Origin: Ceratotherium simum simum
Taxonomy: Eukaryota; Chordata; Mammalia; Perissodactyla; Rhinocerotidae
Assembly: GCF_000283155.1 (NCBI RefSeq)
Contig: NW_004454171.1
Location: forward strand, 12,465,408 to 12,529,407
Length of the DNA: 64,000 nt
Direction of reading: 5' to 3'
Positions 1-12,841 of this stretch are shown piece by piece. Below the pieces are notes generated by a model. The model worked only from the letters and a program-made list of their open reading frames with translations. It did not search any database and was not told the DNA's origin. The translations under genes and the position numbers were made by a program. The first letter of the stretch is position 1; every line of letters starts with the position of its first letter.

Positions 1-560
1 TTCTCACTCTTATGAGTCAAGTCTATATTGTTTGGAAAGATTTGTGTGAAGGCCGTACCAAAGTCTATGTTTACATGCTTGAACAAAAATATTTCTGGCC
101 TTTTAGATCTCCAAGGACATTCTCCATTCAGTATACAAAATAACCTTCCATATACTTCAAAGTTTCCGCTGCAAGACTGACCATGAGGTCAAGAAGATTC
201 ATGCACTGGGAGCTCTCTGCTCCTTTTGTTTCTCTGCAGGAAGAATCTGCTCCTACAGGAAGACGCCACCTTGCTGCATCTGTATGTGACACCATGCCTT
301 GGTCTGCCCAAACAAGTTAAAAGTTTTCATCAGAGGATTCTCCGTGGCATGAAATTCCCTTATCTGTATGAATTTAGCCCAAATCTGTTCAATAACAGAG
401 CTTGTAGAACTATCCACTAGACCATTTTCATATGGCTCAATGAATGATTCAGATTCACTGGCAGCTCTTGTAAATTGATGGCACAGTTGATCAATTTGTT
501 AGTTTGCTTTTTGACATCAGATTGTTCAAAGAATCTTTCTTTTCTTGAGGTTAAATCAGC
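1..560 (-). pseudogene. Disabled coding-like stretch, family not recognised
   Basis: On the minus strand one frame is open from about 487 down to 245 and reads like real protein (for example SESESFIEPYENGLVDSSTS and IREFHATENPLMKTFNLFGQ, then TKAWCHIQMQQGGVFL). It closes at a TAG, and the sense-like reading continues in a shifted frame (SSQCMNLLDLMVSLAAETLK). Further stops follow toward base 1. An upstream frame around 500-560 (EQSDVKKQTNK) joins after another shift. No splice sites mark the changes of frame, which fits a processed pseudogene broken by frameshifts. It is not ARMC3. I do not recognise the parent gene. Confidence 0.4.
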
Positions 561-569
561 AAAAATAAT

Positions 570-670
570 GGATACTAACCACCAGCATGACTTCGGGCAA
601 GGAACCTAATCCTTTGAGGGTTCTGCCCTATTTCTAAAATGAGGAGTTGCACAAGAGGTGTTACAAAGTT
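570..670 (+). repeat. MIR SINE fragment
   Basis: Diverged MIR core: GACTTCGGGCAAG, then CTAATCCTTTGAGG and TTCTAAAATGAGGAGTTG, matching the MIR order 'tgaccttgggcaag ... cctcagtttcc ... aaaatgggga'. Confidence 0.6.
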
Positions 671-844
671 CCTATGGTTCTCAAATTCTGTGTTGTGTAA
701 ACAGAATAAAACTTAAGAAGCTTTTAAATTTTCTCTTTTTTGGTTATAAATGCGTTCAATATGGCTCGTTCAATATGGCAGAATTAGTATACAGGCAACC
801 CCTGAGATAAATCTATGGAGCCCCCACAATACAAATAATTACTA

Positions 845-1005
845 CCTTATTTAACTTCTCTGTGTGTCAGTTGCCTCATATGTAAAGGGAATAACAATAG
901 CACCAACCTCATTAAAATGATTTAACATATAAACAGCACGTAGAACAGTGCCTGGCACATTGTAAGTGCTACAGAAGTGTTGACAATGTTATCATAATCT
1001 AGGCT
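845..1005 (+). repeat. MIR SINE
   Basis: Carries the MIR series from CAGTTGCCTCATATGTAAAG through AACAGTGCCTGGCACATTG to AAGTGCTACA in sense orientation. Confidence 0.75.
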
Positions 1006-1009
1006 GGTG

Positions 1010-2200
1010 GAACATCCACTCCCCAACTGTCCTCATCCTGCTGCCATTCCCAGAAATACTCCCAGAGCCCCCGCTTTACAGCACAGCCACCATTGAGCTC
1101 CTGCAGTTGTTACCAGAACCCCTTACACTAACAAACCCTACTGAGTCCCATCTGCCTCAACACTGCAGGCGCTGTTCACACAGTCTCTGCAGCTGTGGCT
1201 GTAACGGCACAGACGCCACACAAAACTCTCCTTCCTCTTCTCTTCCCATCCTCCACTCATAGCTGTGTCTGAAGACACTAACGCCTTGCTGGATGCCATA
1301 GAATAAGGAGACCCCACTGTCTCACACAGCGTCCAGAGAAAGTGAGGGGGTGGGGGAGGGATGGGCAGGAAGTTAGGGGAGGAATTTGTGCTTGTGTTTT
1401 TGCTGAGAGGGGGAAGTATGACGATTTTAGTCATGTACTACGATAAAGAGAGACATGTTTATCCCAGCAGCCTGAGTTTCATGTTAGAATTCAGTCTCCA
1501 CCAAGAATGTTATTTTTTATTATAAATTACGAGGCTTTGTTGGCTAACTCAAAAAGCTACCACTATAATTTGAAAATGACTTTCAAATGGAAAACGCATC
1601 CTGTTCATTAGTCAAGGACTGCCTTTATTGGCATGGTTTTGGTCAAACTGATATTCTAATAGACATAATGGCATATTTTAACTAATACTATTATTTCACC
1701 ACATTAAATTTATGAAAATGTTCAAGCAAGTAATAGGTCTGATTTAAGGAGTAAATACACGTCTAAATTTATTTTTCGCAAAATAGAGTTTACAGTTTCA
1801 AAAAAATAAATGTATCGAAACTCTTTACCTTGGGCTTCCTTCACCATGAAATACATGTGAAGTGTAACTTACATAAAGACAGACAAATTACATTATACTA
1901 ACTCAAGGAAAACCTATTTTAATTTGAAGAGACAATGATTGCTCTGCCAACTTGTAAGACGGAACGTACTACACCACCAGATTTGAGAGTTTTTCTGTGG
2001 ATATATTTGCACATATTTTTATATTTTAAAAATATCCCTTAAAATAAGAAATCATACATTTTGTTGCATTATACTTACTTAACTTTTTTATTAACATTAA
2101 AGTCAGTTTGAATAAAATTAAAACAAATTCCTTAACATTACATTTAAAAGAAGGATAATGTATTACATGAGATTATTTGATTATTTTTGAAAGTTGATTT
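1010..2200. other. Intronic DNA of ARMC3, no feature recognised
   Basis: Mixed sequence in the intron after coding exon 3. No splice-flanked frame matching the following ARMC3 exon is visible, so that exon lies left of the window. The minus-strand frame 1138-1434 is proline/serine-rich with no recognisable domain. Confidence 0.5.
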
Positions 2201-2206
2201 ACTTAC

Positions 2207-2332
2207 TATTAGAAGCCAGGATCCCAAATATCATAGTAGCATTTCTTCTTACAATTTTGTCTTCATGGGTGAGCAGTTTAGTTAAAGGTTCCACAGCTCC
2301 AAGTTCAAGGAGGGTTGCTTTATTTTCCTCAC
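2207..2332 (-). CDS. ARMC3: ARMC3 coding exon 3 (armadillo repeat)
   Basis: A 126-bp exon with acceptor CTGTGATGTAG|GTGAGG and donor TCTAATA|GTAAGT. It completes the split glycine codon, adds 41 codons and leaves one base for the next exon. The peptide includes EENKATLLELGAVEPL, then LLTHEDKIVRRNATMIFGIL, the classic ARM pattern of a GAxxxL turn followed by a long amphipathic helix. Identity to recalled human ARMC3 is nearly complete (A for T at one site). This is the last exon of the gene in the window. Confidence 0.97.
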
Positions 2333-2449
2333 CTACATCACAGGTAAAATAAAATCATGCATGGATATCATCAATCTCATCAAAACTCTTCTTTGTGTCA
2401 TTCCAATTTCTTATTTGCCATCTGCCTTTCACATGCCTCTTTGCTTCCA

Positions 2450-2780
2450 CATGTATTTCTCTCAGAATAAACTTTAGAGCACAGGTATCCTGGACATTCC
2501 TGCTCTCCTTCCCCTGATGTTTACAAAACTGGCTTCTTGTCATTCAGTTCTTAGCTCCACTGCACCTCCTCAGAGGGGTCTCTAATCTGTCTATCAGTGT
2601 TATCACTACATGCAAGTCTTTCTCTCTTTATCCTGCTTTATTTTCTTCACACCACTTAAGGACCTCCATGCATTGTTGCCTCCTCCACTATAACTTAACT
2701 TCCTGTGAGGACAGATACCCTTTCTGTTCTATTCTCTTATATCCTCAGTGCCTAGCACGGTGCCAGTCAGGTACTGGCAT
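2450..2780 (+). repeat. L2 LINE 3' end
   Basis: Diverged L2 3' region: CACCTCCTCAGAGGGGTCTC, later ATATCCTCAGTGCCTAGCAC and GGTGCC, as in the L2 tail 'tatccccagcgcctagcacagtgcc'. Confidence 0.6.
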
Positions 2781-3735
2781 AATTAATTGCATAATTTCCA
2801 ACTTAATTATAAAAATTAATTAACACACACAGTCCCCACTTTAAGTTAGAGTGTGTGTGGTGGAGTTTGGGGGGCTCATTTTTCACCCAATGGGGTTACA
2901 GCTCCCATTATGTCACGCAAGATATGCCTGCAGCCAGCATGGAGGTGCACCCAGAGGCGAGCCACCAGGGTAACTGGGGACCCCTTAACTGTGGCAAGAA
3001 GCCCCAGAACCAGAAGGTCAGGTAAGGCGAGTCTCACCTAACTGTGGAAGCAGTTTATCCACACCCTGATGAGAGGGATACCAGTCTACAAAGTCAGGAA
3101 TAATGTCTAGGTCTGATTGATTTCAGCTTTTCAATTTCACGGGCTATGAAAATATAGATTTCACTTTCAAAATTAATTTGAGAATATAATAAAGTCACTA
3201 ACTTGTTTTGCCTGTTCTGTCATAAAATTAAAGTATTTTGTACTTTAAGTTATAAGTTCATATTCTGATAACCAGTTCTCAAAATACTGACTATATCTTT
3301 TTATAGCCCATGGAATTGCCCTGTTTCTAAATGATCAAATCTGTCACCTGATAAAAATATGTTGACATTTGCATAGTTAACTATTACAAACTTCCTTTTC
3401 AAGTCTTCCATAATATTTGCATTTTACTGAAATTCTAAAAGTTAATTTTTTAGATGAAAATATTTTGTCAAGTGAATTTTAACTTAAGATAAATTTTAAG
3501 ATACTTATGCTTAAATAAAACTCTATGTTATATATCAGATTTTTATAAAAATTAAAATTTTGTCTTTAAATTTTCAGTCTGAGACTTTTATCATATAACA
3601 AATTATTTCTTCATTAAAACACATTTATTCCTATCATTTTTTAAATGATGGTATATATTCTAATTTCATGACTGGAGGAAAAGGATTTGCAAAACTAGTA
3701 ACTTGTGTGTCACATTTTATATCTATTTTTTATTC
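2781..3735. other. Intronic DNA, no feature recognised
   Basis: AT-rich intron 3 sequence of ARMC3, apart from a short GC-richer patch at 2850-3060. No gene, RNA or clear repeat seen. Confidence 0.5.
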
Positions 3736-4440
3736 TTTTTTAACAGCTTTATTGAGATATGATTGAACATACTATAAACCATACATATTTAAAGAGAACA
3801 ATTTGATAAGTTTTGACAAGTGTGTACACCCATAAAACCAATACCACCATTAAGATAATGAACATATCTAACTATGCACTATTTTGCATTTCCTAGAACT
3901 TTATATAATAGAATCACACAGTATGTACTTGTTATTGTCTGGTTTTGTTTACTCAGTCTAGGTGTTTTAAGATTAATCCATGTTGTAGCATGTATCTTAG
4001 TTCATTCCTTTTTACTGCTGAGTACTATTCTATTATATGGATATACCACAATTTGGCTGGATCATATGGTAGGTGTACATTTAACTTTTTAAGAAACTGT
4101 GATTGCACCATTTTACATTCTCACCAGCAATGTATGAGGGTTCCAGTTTCTCCACATCCTAGCCAACACTTGTTACCGTCCATCTTTTTGATTATAGCAA
4201 TCCTAGCAGGAGTGAAATGGTATCTCATCATAGTTTTAATTTGCACTTCCCTAATGACTAATGATGTTGAGCAAAAGGTACTTTTTTATCATCCATATAT
4301 CTCTTTGGTGAAGCATCTGTTCAAATCTCTTGCTCATATATATATTTTCAATTTGGTTTGTTTTATTGAGTTTTGAGAGTTCTTTGTATATTCTGGACAC
4401 AAATCCTTTATCAGATACATGATTTGCAAAACTTTTCTTG
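3735..4440 (-). mobile_element. L1M 3' end (ORF2 end and 3' UTR), antisense
   Basis: Begins with the antisense 3' end AACAGCTTTATTGAGATATG and runs into the antisense of the ORF2 C-terminus (TTCCTTTTTACTGCTGAGTA, then TCACCAGCAATGTATGAGGG). Ancient and full of stops. A separate L1 3' UTR starts just after it, so two insertions are juxtaposed. Confidence 0.8.
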
Positions 4441-6700
4441 CAGTCTATAGCATATTATTTTTTTTAAATTACTAGACCTCTTTTTGAGCAGTTTTAAGTT
4501 TATAAAAAATGAATAGAATGTACAGAGTTTCCATATACTCCGTCTCCCCTCATCCCCCATTTCCCTGTTATTAACATGTTGCATTAGTGTGGTATGTTTG
4601 TTATAACTGACCAACCAATTGATACATTATTATTAATTAGAGTCCATGATCTACATTAGGATTCACTCTTCCTGTTGTACAGTTCTATGGGTTTTGAGAA
4701 ACGCATAATGTCATGTATCCACCATTAAAGTATCATGTAGAATAGTTTCGCTGCCATAAAAATCCCCTATGCTTCACCTATTCATCCTTCCCTCCCTAAC
4801 CCCAAACTACTGGCAACCATTGATCTTTTCACTGTCTCCATAGTTTTGCCTTTTCCAGAATGTCATATGGTACTTAGCTTTTTCAGATTGACTTCTTTCA
4901 CTTAGCAATATGCATTTAAGTTTCCTCTATTTCTTTTCATGGCTTTATAGGTCATTTCCTTTTATCACTGAACAATATTCCATTGTATGGATGTACCACA
5001 GTTTGTTTATCCATTCACCTATTGAAGGACATCTTGGTTGCTTTCAAGTTTTGGCAATTATGAATAAAGCTGCTATAAACTACAGGTTTTTGTGTGGACA
5101 TAAGTTTTCAACTCCTTAGGGTAATCAAGGAGTGTGATTGGTAAATCATATGGTTAAGACTAAGTTTAGTTTTCTAAGAAACTACCAAATTGTCTTCCAA
5201 AGTGGCTATACTATTTTGGATTCACACCAATGAATGAGAGTTCCTGTTGCTCCACATCCTTGTCAGCATTTGGTGTTGTCAGTGTTAGAATTTTAGCCAT
5301 TCTAATAGGTGTGTAGTGGTATCTCATTATTGCTTTAATTTGCAATTCCCTAATGACATACAATGTCTTTTTAGATGTTTATTTGTCATCTGTATATCTT
5401 CTTTGATGAGGTGTGTGTTCAGTGTAAATTTGATGAAATCTAGTCAATTCTCCTTTTATGGATCATGTTTTAGTGTCACATCTAAGAAACTTTTGGCTAA
5501 GCCAAGGTCAGAACCCAAGGTTTTCTCTTGTGTGTTCTAAAAGTTTTACAGTTTTAAGTTTTACAATTGGGTCTATTATTCATTATGAGTTAATTTTTGC
5601 ATATGGCACAAATATGAATTGAAGTGCAAATTTTTTTTTGCATGTGGATATCTCATTGTTCCAGAACCACTTATTGAAAAGATTGTCTTTACTCCACTGA
5701 ATTGCTTTTGTATTTTTGTCGAAAAAATTGTCCATTTATATGTGGGCCTATTTATGGACTGTGTATTCTGTTTCATTGATCTATTTGTTTATCTTTGAGC
5801 CAATAACACTATCTTAATTATTGTAGCTTTCTAATATTCTTAAATCAGATAGTGTAAATTCTCCAACTTTGTTACTTTTTCAAAATTGTTTTGACTATAC
5901 TAGGTTCTTTGCATTTCCATATGAATTTTAGAATTAGCTTGTCAATTTCTACCAAAAAAAAAACCTTGCTGAGATTTTGGTAGGAATTGCATTGAATCTA
6001 AAGATAAATTTGGGGAGAATTGAAATCTTAACAATTAACATCTTCCACTCCATGAACACAGTATATCTCACCATTCATTTAGAACTTCTTTAATTTCTTT
6101 CAGAAATATTTTACAGTTGTCAGTGTACAGATCTTTCACATCTTTTGTCAGATTTATCCCTAGGTATTTCATACTTTTTGGTGCTATTGTAAATAGTATT
6201 ATATTTCATGTCAATTTCCAATTGTTTATTGCTAGTATGCAGAAATGCAATTGAGTTTTGTAGATTGATTTTGTATCCTGCAACTTTGCTCGTGTATTAG
6301 CAGTTTTTTGTACATTCAATAGAATTTTCTATATAAAAATCATGTCATCTTCTATAAATCAGATACAGTTTTGCTTCTTCTTGTCTAATCTGGATGTCTT
6401 GGTTTCTTTTTCTTGACTGATTGCATTGATTAGAACCTCCCATACAATATGGAATGAAACTGGTAAGAGCAGACATCCTTCTCTTGCTCCTGCTCTTAAA
6501 GGGAAAGCATTCAGTCTTTCACCATGAAGTACGATGTTAGTTAGCCATAGGTGTTTTACAGATACCCTTCATCAAATGGAGGAAGTTTGTATCTACTCCT
6601 ACGTTGCTGAGATATTTTATCAGGAGTAGATTTTGGACTTTATAAAAACATTTTTTTTGCATTTATTGAGATGATCATATGGTTTTACTTTTAAAAAATA

Positions 6701-7207
6701 TGATCTATTTCTTTCCTATTGCTGCTGTAACAAATTACCACAAACTTAGTGGCTTAAACCACAAATTTGTTATCTGTGGCCTGGAAGTCAGAAGTAGTAG
6801 TAGGTCTCAAAAGGCTAAATTCAACAGTGTTGGCAGGGCCATATTCCTTCTTGAAGCTGTAGGAGAGAATCCATTTCCTTTTTTTTTGCAATGGACATTC
6901 CTTGGCTCAATGAGCCTCTTCTATCTTCAGAGCCAGCAATCACACTACTCCAATTTCTGCTTCCACTGTCATGTTTTTTCTCCAACTCTGACTCTCCTAT
7001 CTCCTTCTTCTACCTATAAGGACCCTTGTGATTGTGTTGGCCCCACCTAGATAATCCAAGATAATTTCTTCACCTCAAATTCAGCTGATTAGCAACCTTA
7101 ATTATGTCTGCAACTTTAATTCCCCTTTGCCATGTAACATAACATATTCACAACTTCCAGGGATTAGGATGCAGACATTTGGGGGTTATTATTCTCCCTA
7201 CCACACA
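6701..7207 (-). mobile_element. MLT1-type MaLR solo LTR, nested in L1
   Basis: Starts TTTCTTTCCTATTGCTGCTG, continues TAACAAATTACCACAAACTT and ends ACTCTCCCTACCACACACA-like. On the reverse strand this is the LTR beginning 'tgtggtag ... gaataat', with ACATGGCAAAGGGGAATTAA and ATTGTCTTGGATTATCTAGG. No internal retroviral sequence follows, so it is a solo LTR. L1 sequence resumes on both sides. Confidence 0.75.
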
Positions 7208-7651
7208 CAGTAAAACACCTTGATTGATTTTCAAATGTTAAAGCAACATTGAAATCTGGGGATAAATCTCATTTGGTCATGATCTGTTAGTTTTTTTATA
7301 TATTGTTGAATTCAATTTGCTAATATTTTGTCTAGAACTTTTACATCTATGTTCATGAGGCACATTGGCCTGTAGATTTCTTTTCTTGTAATATCTTTGT
7401 CAATTTTGGGTATCAGGGTAATGGTGGCTTCATAGAATGAAGAGGGAAGTATTCCATCTTTTTCAATTTTCTGAAAGAATTTGTGTATAATTGGTATTAT
7501 TTTTTCCTTAAGTGTTTGGTAAAATTCAGCAGTGAAAATATCTGACCTGGAGTTTTCTTTGTGAGAAGGTTTTTAACTACAAATTTCAATTTCTGTAATA
7601 AATATAGGGCTATTCAGGCTACTTTTTCTTTAGTGAGTTTTGGGAGTTTGT

Positions 7652-7957
7652 GTCTCTTTTTTTTTTTTTTTTTTTAAGAGTGAAGTAAGGTCAAGATGCC
7701 TTCCTTTTTTTTTTCTTTTTTGAGGAGATTGGCCCTGCACTAACTTCTGTTGCCAAACTTCCTCTTTTTTCCTTTTTTTCCCCAAAGCCCCAGTACATAG
7801 TTGTGTAGCATAGTTGTAGAGTTGTAGCTCTTCTATATGGGATGCTGCCTCAGCATGGCTTGATGAGTAGGTCCACGCCCAGGATCTGAACCTACGGACC
7901 CCGGGTGGCTAAAGCGGAATGCACGAACTCAACCCCTGGGCACCGGACCGGTCCCTG
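7652..7957 (-). mobile_element. ERE SINE (tRNA-derived), antisense
   Basis: Poly-T start (the reversed A-tail), GAGGAGATTGGCCCTGCACT, CAGCATGGCTTGATGAGTAG, then GGTCCACGCCCAGGATCTGA and the reversed head ACCGGACCGGTCCC. Flanked by an imperfect target-site duplication GGGAGTTTGTGTCT / GGGAATTTGTGTCT. Inserted within the older L1M. Confidence 0.9.
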
Positions 7958-10900
7958 GGAATTTGTGTCTTAAAATCAATTGGCCCACTTCATCTAAACT
8001 GTAGAATTTATTGGCATTAAACTATTCATAATATTCATATTATCCTTTTAATATCTGTAGGATCCATAGTGATGTTCTGTCTCTCATCTCTGATATTGGT
8101 AATTTTTCTCTCTCTCTTTTTATTTATCAGTTTGGCTAGATATTTATCTTTCTTATTGATCTTCTCAAAAAAAGCCAGCTTTTCTTTTCATTGCTTTTGT
8201 GCATTATTTTTCTATTTCATTGATTTCTGCTCTGATGTATATTATATCCTTATTACTAATAACTAGGTTTAATTTGCTCTTCTTTTCGAGTTTCTTAAAC
8301 TGGAAGCAGAGGTCATTCATTTGAGAACTTTTTGTTTTCTAAGAGGCATTTAGTGCAATAAATTTCTCTCTAAATACTCTTTTAGTGGCATCCTACAAAT
8401 TTTTATATGCTGTGTTTTCATTTTCAATTTGGATTTTTCTTTTTTGATTTCTTCTCTCACTCAGAAGTTATTTAGAAGTGTGTTATTTACTTTCTAGCTA
8501 TTTCAGGCTTGTCCAGAGTTTTTTGTTATTGAATTTTAGTTTAATTCTATTGTGATATGACATATATTTTGTATGACTGGAACTTTTAAAAATTTATTAA
8601 GGCTTGTTTTATGGCCCAGAATAGGGTCTATTGTGATAAACGCCCTGTATGCACTTGAAAAGAATGTATACTCTGCTGTTGTTGGAGTGTTCCACAAATA
8701 TCAATTAGGTTAAATTCATTTATATTGCTGTTCAAATCCTTTATATCCTTACAGATTTACCATCTATTTATTCTCTCATTTATTGAGAGAAGGGTATCAA
8801 AATCCTCGACTATAATTGTGGATATCTATTTTTCCTTGCATTTCTAGCTTCATGGATTTTGAAAGTCTGACATTAAGTATGTAACTGTTAAGGATTTTTC
8901 AGAGCCTCTTGATTAATTAACCCCTTTATTATTATTATAAAATGACCTTCTTTACCTCTGATACTACTCTTTTCTCTATTGTTCTGATATTAATATAGCC
9001 ACTCTAGCTTTCTTTTGATCAGTGCTAGCATAGGATATCGTTTTTTTCATTCTTTTACTTTCAAGTTATTTGTGTCATTATACTATAAGTGCATTTCTTA
9101 AAGGCAGCACATAATTGGATCTTGCTTTTTATCCAATATAACACTCTCTCCCTGTTAAATTGAGGTACTCACACCACTTATTTAATATGATTATTGATAC
9201 AGTTAGGTTTAAATCTACCATCTTGTTATTTGTTTTTGATGTGTCTCATTATTCTTTGTTTTCCTTTTTTTCATTTCTGCCTTCTTTGTATGAGTTGAAT
9301 ATATTTTTATGATTCCATTTCATTTCCTTTCTTGGCTTATTTGATATTACTCTTTGTTTTGTTATTTTAGTGGTTATATTAGGGTCTGTAATATACATTA
9401 ACTTACCACAGTCTACTTTCAAGTGGTATTATACCACTTCACGTATAGAACAAGAATGTTACAATAGCATACTTCCATTTTTCCGCTTTTTACCTTTGTT
9501 CTGTTGTTGTCATATATCTTTCTTTTACATACGTTTCAGACTGCACAATATACGATTATCATTTTTGTTTAACATAACCAATTGCCTTCTAAGTGATTTA
9601 AATAATAAGAAAGAAATCTTATATGTTACTGTTTCTCGTGTTCTACCTTTATTCTTTTGTGTAGATCCATATTTCCATCTGGCATTATTTTCCTTCTGCT
9701 TGAAGGAGCTACTTTACCATAATTAGTAGTGTGGGTCTGCCTGCAATGAACTACTTCAGCTTGTGAATGTCTGAAAAAGACTTTATTTCTCTTATGTTTC
9801 TGAAAGATATTTTTGCTGCATATAGAATTCTAGGTTGAAAGTTTTTTTCTTTCAGTACTTTAAAGATGTTGCTCCACTGACTTCTTGCTTGTATCATTTG
9901 TGATGATGAGTCTATTGTCATCTTTATCTTTGTTCCTCTGAATGTAGCATGTTTTTTTCTCTAGCTGCTTTTAGGATTTTTCTCTTTATTACTCTTTTCA
10001 AGTAATTTGATTACGACGTCCCTTGGTATAGTTTTCTTCATATTCATTATGCTTGAGTTTTGATGAGCTTCTTGAATTGGAGGCTTAGAGTTTTCATCAA
10101 ATTGGGGGAATTTTTGGTCATTATTTCTTTAAATACTTTTTCTGTCCCTCTCTCATTTTTTCAGAGACTCTAGTTACACATACATTGGGTCAGTTTGCAT
10201 TTACTGATTGATTTATATCCTCATTATGAGTTGTATTTTCCTGCTTCTTTTCATGCCTGGCAATTTTTTATTGGATGCCAGACATTATGAATTTTACCTA
10301 GTTGGACAATGGATATATTTGTATTTTTGAAATTTGTTCTGGGACACAGTTAAGTTCTCTGGAAACAGTTTGATCCTTTCCAGACTTGCTTTTTAAATAT
10401 TTCCTAGGTAATACTAGAACAAGGCTCAATCTAGGGCTAATTATTTCTAAGTATTGAGGCAAGACCCGTCTGTGTATCCTACATGATTCTCCATGAATCT
10501 TGAGGTTTTTCAGTGTGACTGATGGGAACAGGCACTACTTCTGGCCCTGTGTGAGCACCAGGCACTGTTATCTCTAATTCTGTTTGTAAATGGTCTGACT
10601 TCACATAGTTCCCACACATGTACATGCTGATCAGTACTCAGATCACTGAAGTGAGACCCTTTACAGATCTCCTGAGTTCTCTCTCTGTACAACTTTTTCC
10701 TGTTACTCTGTCCTGAAAACTCTTGCTGCCTTTGTCTCTCTGGACTCTCAGATCTGTCTTCTCAACTCAGAGAGTCCACCAGGCACTTCCTGTGCTATGG
10801 CCTGGAAACTCTCTGAAATCAATAAGCTGGGACAATCATAGGGCTTCTTCCTTTGTTTCCTGTCTCTCAATGGTCACTGTTCTTCATTGCCTGATATTCA

Positions 10901-10994
10901 GTGTTTTGCCAACTGTTATTTCATATATTTTTCTATTTTCTTAGTTGTTTCAGTCAGGAGGATAAACCTGGCCCCTTACTCTGTCTTGGCCAGA

Positions 10995-11590
10995 AGGCAA
11001 ATCTCCATCATTTATCCTAAAAAAATATTTCAGAAAATACTACTAGTATAAAACACCAGACTTACAATAATTTCTCAATTGATTTCACATAAAATACATG
11101 CCTACCTATTTCTTGTCATATAAAAAGCCATGACAGATGATGACTCTATAAGGCTGAATGAGACTCATGCTGCCATAGGTGCATGATCCAGTGTTTCCCT
11201 GAAATTTGACACAGAATTCTCCACAATCTACTCATGGACCATACCTTCCAGAACCACTCTGGTTTCTGTCTGGGTTCCCAATGATGATACAGTAGGCAGT
11301 AGAGTGATACAGTAAGGCAAGTGGTTTACCATTTGCTAACTGAATGATTTGTTGTTCTATCATTCAAGTCCCAAAACAATGTTTAAGGTATCATTCTTTA
11401 AAATAAAACTGCTCCTATCTTAGTTTAAAAGGTTTTGTTAAAAATACCAAGTTATACTGAACTCTTCAAATATTGCAATTAAAATGTTATGCCGTGTAAG
11501 TCTAATTTTATCACCATTTGAAATGAACTAAATTATAACCATCTTTTATGTTTGTAAATCCTCTATGAATAAGCCTTTCAATAGGTTCTA
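10995..11590. other. Intronic DNA, no feature recognised
   Basis: Intron 3 of ARMC3 between two L1 fragments; AT-rich, no gene or clear repeat seen. Confidence 0.5.
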
Positions 11591-11594
11591 ATTT

Positions 11595-12530
11595 GTAACA
11601 TTTACAATGTTTTAATAAACTTTATTTTTTACCACAGTTTTAGTTTGACAGAAAAATTGCAAAGATAGTGCAGAGAGTTCCCACATATCCCACATCCAGT
11701 TTCCCATGTTATTAACATTTTACATTAGTAGGTACATTGTTACAATTAATGAACCAATATTGATACATTATCATTAATTAAAGTCCATAGTTTATTCAGA
11801 TTTCCTTACTTTTAGCCTAACTCTCTCTCTCTGTTCAGGGATCCTATCCAGGTTCCCCCACAACATTTAGTCATCATGAGTCCTTAGTTCCTCTTGGCTG
11901 TGAGAGTTTCTCAGACTTTCCTTGCTTTTGACGGCTGTGACAGTTTAGAAGAGTACTGGCTAGGCATTTGTAGAATATCCCTGACTTGGAATTTGCCTGA
12001 TTTAGGGGTTATAGGTTTTTGGGAAAAATAACAGAAGTAAATACCATTTTCATTATATCATGTCAAGGTCACATATCAACATGACTTATCACTGTTGACA
12101 TTGATTTTGATCACCTAGCTGAGGTGGTGTTTGTCAGGTTTCTCCAATATAGACCTAGTCTTTTTTCCCCTGTTTCCATTTTGTACTCTTTGGAAAGAAG
12201 TCACTATGCACAGCCTGCATCTAAGAGTGGGAAGTTATATTCTGCCTCCTTGAGGGCAGAGTAGCTACGTAAATTATTTGGAATTCTTCCACATAGGGGA
12301 TTTGTCTTTTCTCTCCCATTTATTTACTTATTCAATCATTTATTTGTATCAGTATAGGCTCATAGATATTTATTTTCTACTTTGGGTTATAATCCAATAC
12401 TACTTTATTTATTTTGTTGCTCAAATTGTTCCAGCTTTGACCTTTGGAAGTTCTTTCAGCTCCTGTGACATTTACAATTTTTTAAACGTCAATAAAACCT
12501 TCAAAATGACTATTCTACCCAGTGACTGAA
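11595..12530 (-). mobile_element. L1M 3' UTR, antisense
   Basis: GTGCAGAGAGTTCCCACATA, AGTCCTTAGTTCCTCTTGGC, GAAGAGTACTGGCTAGGCAT and GGTGGTGTTTGTCAGGTTTC follow each other in the order of the long L1M-type 3' UTR read in reverse. No ORF2 is attached. Confidence 0.75.
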
Positions 12531-12723
12531 TTACTCCTTAGGATTAGGTTAGGCACTTAGGGAGATGCATTACTTACAGGTAATGCATTAAATGATATTC
12601 TGGTTGTCTGAAAGAATGCATCCGACAGGAAGTAAGTTCAAGACTAGGGAGAAGAGTGCCCATTATGTAGGAAATATTTTAAGAAACTAATGAAATAGAA
12701 AGATAAACTGAAAAAATCCAAAC

Positions 12724-12841
12724 CTTTTAAAGCAAATCTATAAATGGCTTCACATGCTTTAGCCAAAATGTCTTCTTCTGGAGAATTAAGCATTAACACC
12801 ACAGTTGCTGCTTTTTTGCTTTCAATTGTTAATGGATCAAA
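12724..12841 (-). CDS. ARMC3: ARMC3 coding exon 2
   Basis: A 118-bp exon with acceptor CTGCGTTTCAG|TTTGATCC and donor TTAAAAG|GTTTGG. It opens in phase 0 directly after the start exon and encodes 39 residues plus the first base of a glycine codon. The peptide starts FDPLTIESKKAATVVLML and ends EAIYRFALK. It forms the beginning of the first helical armadillo unit. Compared with recalled human ARMC3 it differs at only a few positions (T for M, D for E, R for K), so it is under coding constraint. The frame is open throughout. Confidence 0.97.

Larger units (their letters stand above)
4445..10990 (-). mobile_element. Long L1M element, antisense, with two nested insertions
   Basis: Reads in reverse from a 3' UTR (4480-4860, CAGAGTTTCCATATACTCCG) through ORF2 (4860-9000; for example TTCATTCATTTGAGAACTTT and TAGGGTCTATTGTGATAAAC) to the 5' region (9700-10990; TTTGCTGCATATAGAATTCT, ending TTGGCCAGAAGGCAAATCTC). 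Interrupted by an LTR at 6701-7207 and an ERE SINE at 7652-7957. Both ORFs are destroyed. Despite the decay it is close to full length once the two insertions are subtracted. Confidence 0.8.

Noticed and set aside
3945..4376. 143-codon plus-strand frame
   Set aside because: It is the antisense of an L1 ORF2 C-terminus.
6679..7050. 123-codon plus-strand frame
   Set aside because: It falls across an L1/MLT1 LTR junction and is read antisense to both.
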